Shown here one piece after another: positions 54,843 through 62,416 of a stretch of DNA of 64,000 nucleotides. Under the pieces are notes generated by a model. The model worked only from the letters and a program-made list of their open reading frames with translations. It was not told where the DNA came from and searched no databases. Position 1 is the first letter of the stretch; each line of letters starts with the position of its first letter. The DNA is from Beijerinckiaceae bacterium (lineage in GTDB: Bacteria > Pseudomonadota > Alphaproteobacteria > Rhizobiales > Beijerinckiaceae), in the NCBI GenBank assembly GCA_027532775.1, contig JAPZTO010000001.1:868001-932000 (forward strand), written 5' to 3'. The position numbers and the translations under genes were made by a program.

Positions 54843-55427
54843 TCAGGCCCCGGCGCGCTCGCGCCAGGCCTGCCGCAAGGAGGCGGCCTGTCCGGCCGGA
54901 TCATCAAGGATCTGGCATCCCGCCCGGACAGGCGCTGCGAGCGAGGCCGGCAGCGCCCTGCTCTCGGGCGCGATGAAGCCCAGCGTGACAGGTGGTGCGC
55001 CCTTCAACACAAGGCGGTGGAGGGCGGCCCCGTCCTCGGTCGCCACGTCCCGCGTGATGATGGCATGGCCCCTTTCGGGATAAGGCCAGCCGGACAGGCT
55101 CTCCCCGTCAACGAAGACGGCCGGATTTTCAGCGAGGAAAACCAGCACCACGGCCGAATCCGGCCGGGCCGTGCCGGAGGCAAATGCTCCCGCCAGCAAC
55201 AAACCGCGGATATCCGGCCGTTGGCGGGCGAAAGCGCGGCTGTCCTCCACGAGGGTGCGGATGGCCGCCTGATCGAGACCGGCTTCACGGACCGGGGCTT
55301 CGCGCCGGAACATGCCGGCCAGCCCGGAACGGTTGCGGCCGGGCATCACGAGAAACCGGGCCGCGAACCAGAATCCGATGACGGCCAGCAGCAGATAGGG
55401 GGCATTTTCTGCAAGAAACGACGGCAT
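54843..55427 (-). CDS. Membrane-anchored protein with a degenerate nucleotidyltransferase-like domain
   Basis: A 194-residue protein with one N-terminal membrane segment (PYLLLAVIGFWFAARFLVM, residues 9-27) and a soluble remainder. In the soluble part GLLLAGAFASGTARPDSAVV resembles the minimal nucleotidyltransferase signature GSxARGxxxxDSDxDL, but the conserved Ser and both catalytic Asp positions are changed (GAFASG; SAVV). The end, VRAGCQILDDPAG, also matches how such domains close (xxGxxLYDPxG). If the relation is real, the enzyme is inactive. No close family was recognised; function unknown. It is convergent with the nitroreductase gene. Confidence 0.6.
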   Translation of the reverse strand: MPSFLAENAPYLLLAVIGFWFAARFLVMPGRNRSGLAGMFRREAPVREAGLDQAAIRTLVEDSRAFARQRPDIRGLLLAGAFASGTARPDSAVVLVFLAENPAVFVDGESLSGWPYPERGHAIITRDVATEDGAALHRLVLKGAPPVTLGFIAPESRALPASLAAPVRAGCQILDDPAGQAASLRQAWRERAGA

Positions 55428-55492
55428 CGTGACTTCCTGGCGCTTCCGAATCGTCAGTCGAGCGCCAGAAGGCTCCGCCGATTCCGAGCGGA

Positions 55493-56383
55493 TTACAAGA
55501 CAACGATGCCCTGATGCTTGGCCTTGTTCTCCGGCTCGACATGGATGGTGATCATGGCCGCGCCGACCGCCTCTTTCAGCGCGGCCTCGATCCGGTCGCA
55601 GATATCATGGGCGCGGTCGACGCGCATGTCCCCCGGCACGACGAGATGGAACTCGATGAAGGTGAGACGGCCGGAATGGCGCGTGCGGAGATCATGCGCC
55701 TCGAGCGCGCCTTCGGCATGGAGCGCGATGAGGCCGCGGATCCGCTCGAGCTCTTCCGGGGCCGCCGCCTCGTCGAGCAGGCCGGAGAAGGATTGCTGCA
55801 TCAGCTTCCAGCCGGAAACAAGGATATTGACGGCCACGAGGCAGGCGAGCAGCGGGTCCAACCAGGAAAGACCGGTGGCCACGGCGATGACCAGGGCGGC
55901 CAGAACGCCGATCGACGAGATGACATCGGTCATCAGATGCTGGCCATCGGCCCGCAGGGCAGGCGAACGCAGCGTCCGCGCACGGGCGAGCAGCAGGGCA
56001 GCCCAGCCGCCATTGATCAGCCCGGCGGCCACGTTCAGGCCAATTCCGAAGGCGTCGATCGTCACCGGCTTCGGGTTCCGCCAGGATTCCCAGGCGGCAT
56101 GGAAAACGACAACGGCGGCGAGCAGGATCAGCGCGCCCTCGAAGACGGCGGCGATATACTCGATTTTCTGGTGGCCATACGGGTGCTTGGCATCGGCCGG
56201 CTTGGCGCTGACGCGCAGGGCCCCGAAAGTGACCAGAGCCGCGACCACGTTGACACAGCTTTCGAGGGCATCGGAATAGAGCGCGACCGACCCCGTCAGC
56301 CAATAGGCCCCGAATTTCAGGCCGAGCACCGCGAGACCAATCGCGATGGTGCCGAGCGCAAGGAAGGATGCACGATCCTGCAT
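55493..56383 (-). CDS. Cation diffusion facilitator family transporter
   Basis: A 296-residue CDF (ZitB/CzcD-type) metal exporter with about six membrane helices. Metal site residues are seen in SVALYSDALESCVNVVAALV (D in helix 2) and LRADGQHLMTDVISSIGVLA (HxxxD in helix 5), and a cytoplasmic C-terminal domain ends with MITIHVEPE. The helix 2 site reads DALES rather than the HxxxD of Zn/Cd transporters (DxxxS), so metal preference may differ (Mn or Fe). The open frame runs upstream; the ATG used fits family length. Confidence 0.9.
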   Translation of the reverse strand: MQDRASFLALGTIAIGLAVLGLKFGAYWLTGSVALYSDALESCVNVVAALVTFGALRVSAKPADAKHPYGHQKIEYIAAVFEGALILLAAVVVFHAAWESWRNPKPVTIDAFGIGLNVAAGLINGGWAALLLARARTLRSPALRADGQHLMTDVISSIGVLAALVIAVATGLSWLDPLLACLVAVNILVSGWKLMQQSFSGLLDEAAAPEELERIRGLIALHAEGALEAHDLRTRHSGRLTFIEFHLVVPGDMRVDRAHDICDRIEAALKEAVGAAMITIHVEPENKAKHQGIVVL

Positions 56384-56642
56384 GTCGCGCCTCCGGTGCT
56401 GCGTTGCGGGGAACTGCGCTTCCGTGGAGGAGGCCCGGCCTCCGGTCAAGCCCCGCGACCGGGAATTCCGAGGCCGGCGGCTCGCCCGTGCTCTCGCGCC
56501 TCCGATTGTTGGCAGCCGACGAAGCATGCTGCTAACAAATTGGAATTTCTATGGTTTTTTACATCCCTGCGACCGTTTGTCAACTTCTGTGCAAGGAGTT
56601 CCGCGGTGAAATAACGGGGTTGGTTCCAGAAAGGAGGACGCC
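56384..56642. promoter_or_regulatory. Divergent region between the CDF transporter and usg genes
   Basis: 259 bases with a G+C-rich left part and an AT-rich right part (GGAATTTCTATGGTTTTTTACA near 56541-56562), where a usg promoter is likely. AGAAAGGAGGA precedes the usg ATG as a strong ribosome site. No tRNA, hairpin or clear -35/-10 pair was found. Confidence 0.35.
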
Positions 56643-56912
56643 ATGGTTGATCTGCAGTTCCGCCGCCAGCTTGAAGGATATGGGCTGACGACGGCGAATA
56701 TCCTCTATCGCCTGCCGGATCATCCGGCCCTGCTGCAGGAATTCATCTGGCAGGATTACGATGTCTATCCGAACTTTCCGGTGCTGCACCGGTTCATCGA
56801 TTTCTGGCGCCGCGAGATCGAGGGCGCGCTCCATTCGATCAAGGTGGCCCATAACCGGCTGATCACCCCGGCGGAGATCCGGAAAGTCGGCGTCGAGTTC
56901 CGCCTGAACTGA
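56643..56912 (+). CDS. usg: Usg-family protein
   Basis: An 89-residue protein of the Usg family (PF06233), found in alphaproteobacteria. Its features are QLEGYGLTTANILYRLPDHP, the aromatic-rich LLQEFIWQDYDVYPNFPVLH and KVAHNRLITPAEIRKVGVEFR. No Cys, membrane segment or known catalytic motif. The function of the family is not established. It starts after an AGGAGG site and is convergent with the glutaminase gene, three bases away. Confidence 0.85.
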   Translation: MVDLQFRRQLEGYGLTTANILYRLPDHPALLQEFIWQDYDVYPNFPVLHRFIDFWRREIEGALHSIKVAHNRLITPAEIRKVGVEFRLN

Positions 56913-56915
56913 TCC

Positions 56916-57857
56916 TCAGAGCACCGACCAGCCGGCATTCTGGACGAAAAGTTCGAGTGCGATCGTGCCGACAAGGGAATTGCCGACGCGATCCAGTTCG
57001 GGAGACCAGACGGCTACCGCCCCGCGCCCCGGCGCGACGGCGACGATCCCGCCGCCGACACCGCTTTTCGCGGGCAGGCCGACGCGATAGGCGAAGCTGC
57101 CGGTGGATTCGTACATGCCGCAGGTCATCATCACCGCATTGACGCGGCGCGCGAGGCGCGCCGGCATGATCGTTTCGCGCGAGAAGGGCGAGAAGCCGGA
57201 AGCGGCCAGCGGCAGGGCGGCGCGGGCCAGATCGCGCACCGAGAATTCCAGCGCGCATTGCCGGCAATAGGCATCGACCACCGCATCCGGGGCGTGGTCA
57301 ATCGTGCCATGGACCTTGAGGATATGGGCAATGGCGCGGTTCTGATGGGCCGTCGCCTGTTCCGAAAGGGCCACTGCCTCGTTCACCTGCCCGCCCGAGA
57401 GCCCGCCGCTCACGCGGACAAGCCCGGCCATGAGGGCCGCCACATCCGGGGAGCGGCCCATCAGGTAATCCGTCACCGCCAGCGCCCCGGCATTGACGAA
57501 GGGATTTCGCGGGGCGCCCTGCTCGGCTTCGAGAATGGCCAGATGGTTGAACGCCGTACCCGAGGGCTCCTTGCCGACGCGCGTCCAGATCTCGTCGCCG
57601 CCCCGGTTCAGCGCGAGGATCAGCGCGAAAAGCTTCGTAATGCTCTGAAGGGAAAAGGGCTCGTCGCAATCACCCGTGCCGACTTCCTCGCCATCGAGGG
57701 TCACAACCGCCATCCCGAATTTCCGCGGATCGACCCGCGCGAGTTCGGGAATGTAATCCGCCACGCGGCCGCGCCCGAAGGCCGGCCGGACATGATCCCG
57801 GATGTCATCCAGCAGGTGGGAAAGCGAGAATTCGGAGCCGGAGTGCGGATTGCGCAT
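56916..57857 (-). CDS. glsA: Glutaminase A
   Basis: GlsA (313 residues) hydrolyses glutamine to glutamate and ammonia. It has a beta-lactamase-like serine fold: the SxxK motif is in PFSLQSITKLFALILALNRG, and NPFVNAGALAVTDYLMG, GLPAKSGVGGGIVAVAPG and GNSLVGTIALELF mark the remaining conserved blocks. It is convergent with usg, three bases apart. Nitrogen metabolism is a theme of the window but no link to the nitrate locus control is visible. Confidence 0.95.
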   Translation of the reverse strand: MRNPHSGSEFSLSHLLDDIRDHVRPAFGRGRVADYIPELARVDPRKFGMAVVTLDGEEVGTGDCDEPFSLQSITKLFALILALNRGGDEIWTRVGKEPSGTAFNHLAILEAEQGAPRNPFVNAGALAVTDYLMGRSPDVAALMAGLVRVSGGLSGGQVNEAVALSEQATAHQNRAIAHILKVHGTIDHAPDAVVDAYCRQCALEFSVRDLARAALPLAASGFSPFSRETIMPARLARRVNAVMMTCGMYESTGSFAYRVGLPAKSGVGGGIVAVAPGRGAVAVWSPELDRVGNSLVGTIALELFVQNAGWSVL

Positions 57858-57961
57858 GGCCGGATGGCCCTTTTTGCTTGCGGGGGCGGGCTAATGGCAT
57901 GCAGCAGGTCCCGAGGCAAGCAACAATCGGCGGAAGGCCCGTTTCAGGGTAGCTCAAATGG

Positions 57962-57986
57962 AAAAAGCCGGGTCCGAAGACCCGGC
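57962..57986 (-). terminator. Rho-independent terminator of the DUF4170 gene
   Basis: A perfect 8-bp stem GCCGGGTC/GACCCGGC with a CGAA-type tetraloop; on the minus strand it is followed by TTTTT. It ends the DUF4170 transcript (and any read-through from aceA) before glsA. Confidence 0.9.
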
Positions 57987-58033
57987 CTCGCCTGCTCCGG
58001 CGATTCCTCCAATTTTGTTATCCCGCCGCTGTC

Positions 58034-58252
58034 TTATGCAGCTTCGCTCTGGCGGTTCGGATTGGGCGCGTTCGCCACGATGGAATAGCGCGTGGTGGCC
58101 GAGGACCGGCTGGCGAGCGAGCGCTCGCGCCAGACCCGATTGGCTTCCTCATAAGAGGAGAACGGCCCGAATACGCGTGCTGTCCCCGGAATGACCTCGT
58201 GGAACTCCACGCACTGATATTCGCCGCCAATCACCCAGAATTGTCTTGGCAT
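58034..58252 (-). CDS. DUF4170 domain protein
   Basis: A 72-residue small protein of the DUF4170 type: QFWVIGGEYQCVEFHEVIPG, then VFGPFSSYEEANRVWRERSL and STTRYSIVAN-like end. The shape suggests a single compact alpha/beta unit. Function unknown. AAAGGAG eight bases before the ATG fixes the start. It lies downstream of aceA on the same strand with a hairpin between, so it may be partly co-transcribed. Confidence 0.8.
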   Translation of the reverse strand: MPRQFWVIGGEYQCVEFHEVIPGTARVFGPFSSYEEANRVWRERSLASRSSATTRYSIVANAPNPNRQSEAA

Positions 58253-58311
58253 CGTGGTTCTCCTTTCTGTCCCCGAGCGGAACGCGTTCTTTCTGTGGTT
58301 TGGGAGAAATG

Positions 58312-58339
58312 CCGGATCACGGAGGAGACCGCGATCCGG
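58312..58339. other. Strong hairpin between aceA and the DUF4170 gene
   Basis: Perfect 7-bp arms CCGGATC/GATCCGG continue inward, after one mismatch, as CGG/CCG around AGGAGA. A second small inverted repeat GGCC/GGCC overlaps it at its right end. There is no T-run, so it is more likely an RNA 3'-end stabiliser or processing element for aceA mRNA than a terminator. Confidence 0.5.
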
Positions 58340-58379
58340 CCAGTCAAAGGCCGGGGGGATGAGCACCGGCCCCAAAGGT

Positions 58380-59672
58380 TCACTCGGCCGCGATCGCCTT
58401 GGCCGGCGCATCGCCGTGGAACTGTTCGGTCTCCGTCGAGCCGGCCATCGCGGTCGTCGAGGACTTGCCCTGCGAGATTGCCATGGCGACGGCATCGAAA
58501 TAGCCGGTGCCCACTTCGCGCTGGTGACGGACGGCGGTGAAGCCGATGTCCTGGGCCGCGAATTCACGCTGCTGCATTTCCGAATAGGCACCCATGCCGC
58601 GCTGCGAATAGCCCTTGGCCAGCTCGAACATCGAGAGGTTGAGCGAGTGGAAGCCGGCCAGCGTCACGAACTGGTACTTGTAGCCCATCGCGCCGATCTC
58701 TTCCTGGTAGCGGGCCGCCTCGGCATCGCTCATCTTCTTCTTCCAGTTGAAGGAGGGCGAGCAATTGTAGGCGAGCAGCTTGTTCGGGTACTTCTTCTTG
58801 AATTCGGTCGCGAATTCACGAGCTTCGCCGAGATCCGGCTCGGAGGTTTCCCACCAGACGAGGTCGGCATAATCGCCATAGGCCAGGCCGCGGGCGATGG
58901 CATGCTCGACCGAGTGCTTGTTGCCCTGCTTCAGGCGGAAGAAGCCTTCTTCGGTGCGGCTGTCCCGGTCGATCCAGGGATGATCATAGTCATCCACGTC
59001 CGAGGTGATCAGGTTGGCAGCATGGGCGTCGGTGCGTGCGAGCAACACGGTCGGCACGCCGCAGACATCGGCCGCGAGACGCGCCGCGTTCAGGGTGCGG
59101 ATGAAGGTCTTGGTCGGGACCAGCACCTTGCCACCGAGATGGCCGCACTTCTTTTCCGAGGCCAGTTGGTCCTCGAAATGCACGCCGGCAGCACCCGATT
59201 CGATCATGCCCTTCATCAATTCGAAGGCGTTGAGCGGGCCACCGAAGCCGGCTTCGGCATCGGCGATGATCGGCGCCATGTAATGGATGGAGGTGTCCCC
59301 TTCCATATGGGCAATCTGGTCGGCGCGGCGCAGCGTGTTGTTGATGCGGCGCACCACGTCCGGCACGGACGAGGCCGGATAGAGCGACTGGTCCGGATAC
59401 ATCTGGCCGGCATTGTTCGCATCGGCCGCAACCTGCCAGCCGGAGAGATAGATGGCCTCGAGGCCGGCCTTCACCTGCTGCATCGCCTGATTGCCGGTCA
59501 GGGCGCCGAGGGTGCGGACGAACGGGCGGTTGGCGAGGAGCATGCGGAGGCGCTCGGCACCCATGCGGGCGAGCGTGTATTCCATCTTGAACGAACCGGC
59601 GAGCTTCGCGACATCCGCGGGGGTGTAATCGCGCTTGTTCTGCGGGTTGTAAGATGTGGTGGGGGCGGACAT
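58380..59672 (-). CDS. aceA: Isocitrate lyase
   Basis: AceA (430 residues) splits isocitrate into succinate and glyoxylate, the entry of the glyoxylate shunt. The catalytic loop KKCGHLGGK is present at about residue 185, with [11 protein letters not shown] before it, and [16 protein letters not shown] and [19 protein letters not shown] towards the end. Length is normal. The ATG used has an AAAGGAAAG site. Divergent from a ScfR/RamB-type regulator, with a palindrome in between, so expression is likely tied to acetate or acyl-CoA. Confidence 0.96.
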   Translation of the reverse strand: MSAPTTSYNPQNKRDYTPADVAKLAGSFKMEYTLARMGAERLRMLLANRPFVRTLGALTGNQAMQQVKAGLEAIYLSGWQVAADANNAGQMYPDQSLYPASSVPDVVRRINNTLRRADQIAHMEGDTSIHYMAPIIADAEAGFGGPLNAFELMKGMIESGAAGVHFEDQLASEKKCGHLGGKVLVPTKTFIRTLNAARLAADVCGVPTVLLARTDAHAANLITSDVDDYDHPWIDRDSRTEEGFFRLKQGNKHSVEHAIARGLAYGDYADLVWWETSEPDLGEAREFATEFKKKYPNKLLAYNCSPSFNWKKKMSDAEAARYQEEIGAMGYKYQFVTLAGFHSLNLSMFELAKGYSQRGMGAYSEMQQREFAAQDIGFTAVRHQREVGTGYFDAVAMAISQGKSSTTAMAGSTETEQFHGDAPAKAIAAE

Positions 59673-59833
59673 GGTCTTTCCTTTCAAGTCTGTCTTTCGT
59701 CGAGGATGCGCGGCTCATCCTTGATGCCGGAGCAAGCAAACATCATTTACAAGCCTTCACACGCATTCTCCTCTCATGCGCCATTCGCGGATGCAATAAG
59801 TTGTTGGAATTAGTCGGGAAACTCGGAAAATGC

Positions 59834-59864
59834 TTGACAGCTTCACAAATGTAATGTTGTGAAG
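59834..59864. promoter_or_regulatory. Probable operator in the aceA/regulator divergent region
   Basis: A perfect 8-bp inverted repeat CTTCACAA-8-TTGTGAAG lies at 59841-59864 after a TTGACA hexamer (59834-59839). The same half-site CTTCACA occurs again at 59755-59761, closer to aceA. The symmetry and location suggest the binding site of the regulator encoded 26 bases downstream. No ideal -10 box follows TTGACA at 17 bases. Confidence 0.7.
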
Positions 59865-59889
59865 TGTAAATATTTTTACAGGAGGCTGC

Positions 59890-61317
59890 ATGAAATCTCT
59901 CCGGATTGGCGGCAAGATCCGCCGCCTCCGCCAGGAGCGCCGGCTCAGCCAGGCGCAGATGGCCACCGAGCTTGCGATCTCGCCGAGCTATCTCAACCTG
60001 ATCGAGAGCAACCAGCGCCCGGTCACGGTGCCGGTGTTGCTGCGCCTCGCGGAAAAGTTCCAGGTCGATCTCGCCAGCCTCGGCGGCGAGGGCGACGAGC
60101 AGCTTCAGACCGACCTGATGGAGGCGCTGTCCGACCCGGTTTTCGAAGCGGCCGACGTGAAGGCCAGCGACGTGAAGGAACTGGTCGCGCAATTGCCGGC
60201 AATGGGGCGGGCCTTCCTCGCGCTCTACCAGGCCTATCGGCGGGGTGGGGCGGCCGATGGCCGTTTCGGCGACGAAGCCGATGGCGATGGCGGCATCCAT
60301 GCGCTCCCGTCGGAGGAGGTCACCGAGTTCCTCCAGCGCCGCCGCAACCATTTCCCGGAACTCGAGGAGGCGGCCGAGCAGCTCTGGCAGGAGAACGGCC
60401 TTGCGCTGCTGACGCTCCAGCAGGACCTGGTGAAGGTGCTGAACATGCGCTTCGCCGTCGATGTCGAGATCGCCTCGGTCGATGCGATGCAGGGCCTGCT
60501 GCGGCACTACAACCCGCTGACCCGGCGGCTGATGCTCTCGGAGTTGTTGCCGCTGCCCAGCCGCACCTTCCAGCTTGCGCACCAGATCGCCTTTCTCGGC
60601 TACCGGAAGGAGATCGACCAGGCGGTTTCGGGTGGCAAATCCTCCAGCCCGGAAGCGGATGCGCTGGCCGCCTCGGCGCTCGCCAATTACTTCGCCGCAG
60701 CAGTCATGGCACCGTATGACCGCTTCCTCGAAGCCGCGCGGAGCACGCGCTATGCGATCGACATTCTCCAGCACCGGTTCGGCCTGTCCTTCGAGCAGGT
60801 CTGCCACCGGCTGACCACCCTGCAGCGCCCGGGCAACGAGGGCATCCCGTTCCACCTGATCCGGGTCGACATTGCCGGCAACATCTCGAAACGCTTCTCG
60901 CTGTCGGGGATCCAGATTGCACGGTTCGGCGCCGCCTGCCCGCGATGGAATGTCTATGACGCCTTCGCCACACCCGGCATGCTGCGGGTGCAGGTCTCGA
61001 AAATGCCGGATGGCGCCTCGTTTTTCTGCGTTGCCCGGACCTTGACTCCCGCCGGGCGTTCCTTTGTCCGGGGTGGCATGCCGCAGCGCGCCGGCACGCT
61101 CGCCATCGGGCTCGGCACCGCGATCTCGCATGCGCGCGAGATCGTCTATGCGGATGGCCTCAATCTCGACGATCCGCAGGTGGTGACCCCGATCGGCGTA
61201 TCCTGCCGCATCTGCCCCCGGACGGATTGCGCGGATCGGGCCATGCCGGCGCTTGCGCAGCGGCTGTCCATCGACGAAAACAAGCGCGGCCTGTCGACCT
61301 ATTCGATGGGCGGTTGA
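59890..61317 (+). CDS. XRE-family short-chain fatty acyl regulator (ScfR/RamB-like)
   Basis: A 475-residue regulator: N-terminal XRE helix-turn-helix (RIGGKIRRLRQERRLSQAQM, then ELAISPSYLNLIESNQRPVT), a middle IrrE/ImmA-like region (AHQIAFLGY; ANYFAAAVMAPYDRFLEAAR), and a C-terminal ScfR-type domain. The end has the cysteine pattern CRICPRTDC, possibly a zinc or Fe-S site. RamB and ScfR family members control glyoxylate and propionate metabolism in response to acyl-CoA or acetate; divergence from aceA suggests direct control of isocitrate lyase. An AGGAGG site precedes the ATG by 6 bases. Confidence 0.9.
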   Translation: MKSLRIGGKIRRLRQERRLSQAQMATELAISPSYLNLIESNQRPVTVPVLLRLAEKFQVDLASLGGEGDEQLQTDLMEALSDPVFEAADVKASDVKELVAQLPAMGRAFLALYQAYRRGGAADGRFGDEADGDGGIHALPSEEVTEFLQRRRNHFPELEEAAEQLWQENGLALLTLQQDLVKVLNMRFAVDVEIASVDAMQGLLRHYNPLTRRLMLSELLPLPSRTFQLAHQIAFLGYRKEIDQAVSGGKSSSPEADALAASALANYFAAAVMAPYDRFLEAARSTRYAIDILQHRFGLSFEQVCHRLTTLQRPGNEGIPFHLIRVDIAGNISKRFSLSGIQIARFGAACPRWNVYDAFATPGMLRVQVSKMPDGASFFCVARTLTPAGRSFVRGGMPQRAGTLAIGLGTAISHAREIVYADGLNLDDPQVVTPIGVSCRICPRTDCADRAMPALAQRLSIDENKRGLSTYSMGG

Positions 61318-61335
61318 GGAAGGAATGGCGCCGGA

Positions 61336-62301
61336 ATGCCCAGCAAGCTCGAACAATTGAAGGCCATGACCGTCGTTGTCGCCGATACCGGTGACATGGC
61401 CGCGATCGAGGCGTTCAAGCCCACGGATTGCACGACCAACCCGACGCTGATTCTCAAGGCGGCGGAAATGCCGGCCTACCGGCCTCTGGTCGAGGAGGCC
61501 GTGGCATGGGCCCGCGCGCAGAGCCTCCCGGCGGCCCAGCGCGTCGAGGCCGCCTGTGACCGGCTCGCCGTGACCTTCGGCTCCGAGCTAACGCGCCGCG
61601 TTCCTGGCCGCGTTTCCACCGAGGTCGATGCCGATCTTTCCTTCGATACAGCCCGGACGGTGGCCAAGGCGCGGCGGATCATCGCGGATTACGAGAGCCG
61701 GGGCATCGGCCGCGAGCGGATCCTTATCAAGATCGCGTCGACCTGGGAGGGCATCCGCGCGGCGGAAATCCTCCAGAAGGACGGGATCGACTGCAACCTG
61801 ACGCTGCTGTTCGGCCTCGCCCAGGCGGTGGCTGCGGCAGAAGCCGGCGCCTTCCTGATCTCGCCCTTCGTCGGGCGGATCCTCGACTGGCACAAGAAGG
61901 CGACGGGGCAGGATTACACCGCCGAGACCGACCCCGGCGTGGTGTCGGTCCGGTCGATCCATGCCTATTACAAGGCGCATGGCCACAAGACGGTGGTCAT
62001 GGGCGCCTCGTTCCGCAATCTCGGCGAGATCGAGGCGCTGGCCGGCTGCGACCGGCTGACCATCGCCCCCGCCCTGCTTGACCAGCTCGCGCAGGATCAG
62101 GGGCCACTCACCCGGGCCTTGTCCCCTGACGGCAGCGGGGCACCCGCCCCGGCGCGGATTGCCGTCGACGAGGCCTCGTTCCGCTGGGCGATGAACGAGA
62201 ATGCCATGGCCACCGAAAAGCTGGCCGAGGGCATCCGCCTCTTCGCAGCCGATCTCGGCAAGCTCAAGGCCATGCTGGCGCCGATGGTGGAAGCGAGCTG
62301 A
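61336..62301 (+). CDS. tal: Transaldolase
   Basis: A 321-residue transaldolase of the TalB type. The Schiff-base Lys is in [20 protein letters not shown]; the N-terminal [20 protein letters not shown] plus [13 protein letters not shown] and the later YAKGHK-like [35 protein letters not shown] complete the fold. It moves a C3 unit between sugar phosphates in the pentose phosphate pathway. It follows the regulator by 18 bases, perhaps co-transcribed; a short hairpin with a T-run follows. Confidence 0.95.
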   Translation: MPSKLEQLKAMTVVVADTGDMAAIEAFKPTDCTTNPTLILKAAEMPAYRPLVEEAVAWARAQSLPAAQRVEAACDRLAVTFGSELTRRVPGRVSTEVDADLSFDTARTVAKARRIIADYESRGIGRERILIKIASTWEGIRAAEILQKDGIDCNLTLLFGLAQAVAAAEAGAFLISPFVGRILDWHKKATGQDYTAETDPGVVSVRSIHAYYKAHGHKTVVMGASFRNLGEIEALAGCDRLTIAPALLDQLAQDQGPLTRALSPDGSGAPAPARIAVDEASFRWAMNENAMATEKLAEGIRLFAADLGKLKAMLAPMVEAS

Positions 62302-62330
62302 AACCGTCCGCATCACGACCGGAGCGCCCC

Positions 62331-62350
62331 CGGGCTGCCCGTTTTGTTTT
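62331..62350 (+). terminator. Weak terminator-like hairpin after tal
   Basis: CGGG/CCCG with a 3-base loop followed by TTTTGTTTT. The stem is short, but the T-rich tail stands out in G+C-rich sequence, and it separates tal from lepA. Confidence 0.5.
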
Positions 62351-62416
62351 GTCGCAGGGGCCGTCCGGGAAGCAATTTCCTTGGACATTTGCGCCAGCTT
62401 CGCTATCTCCCGCGCC

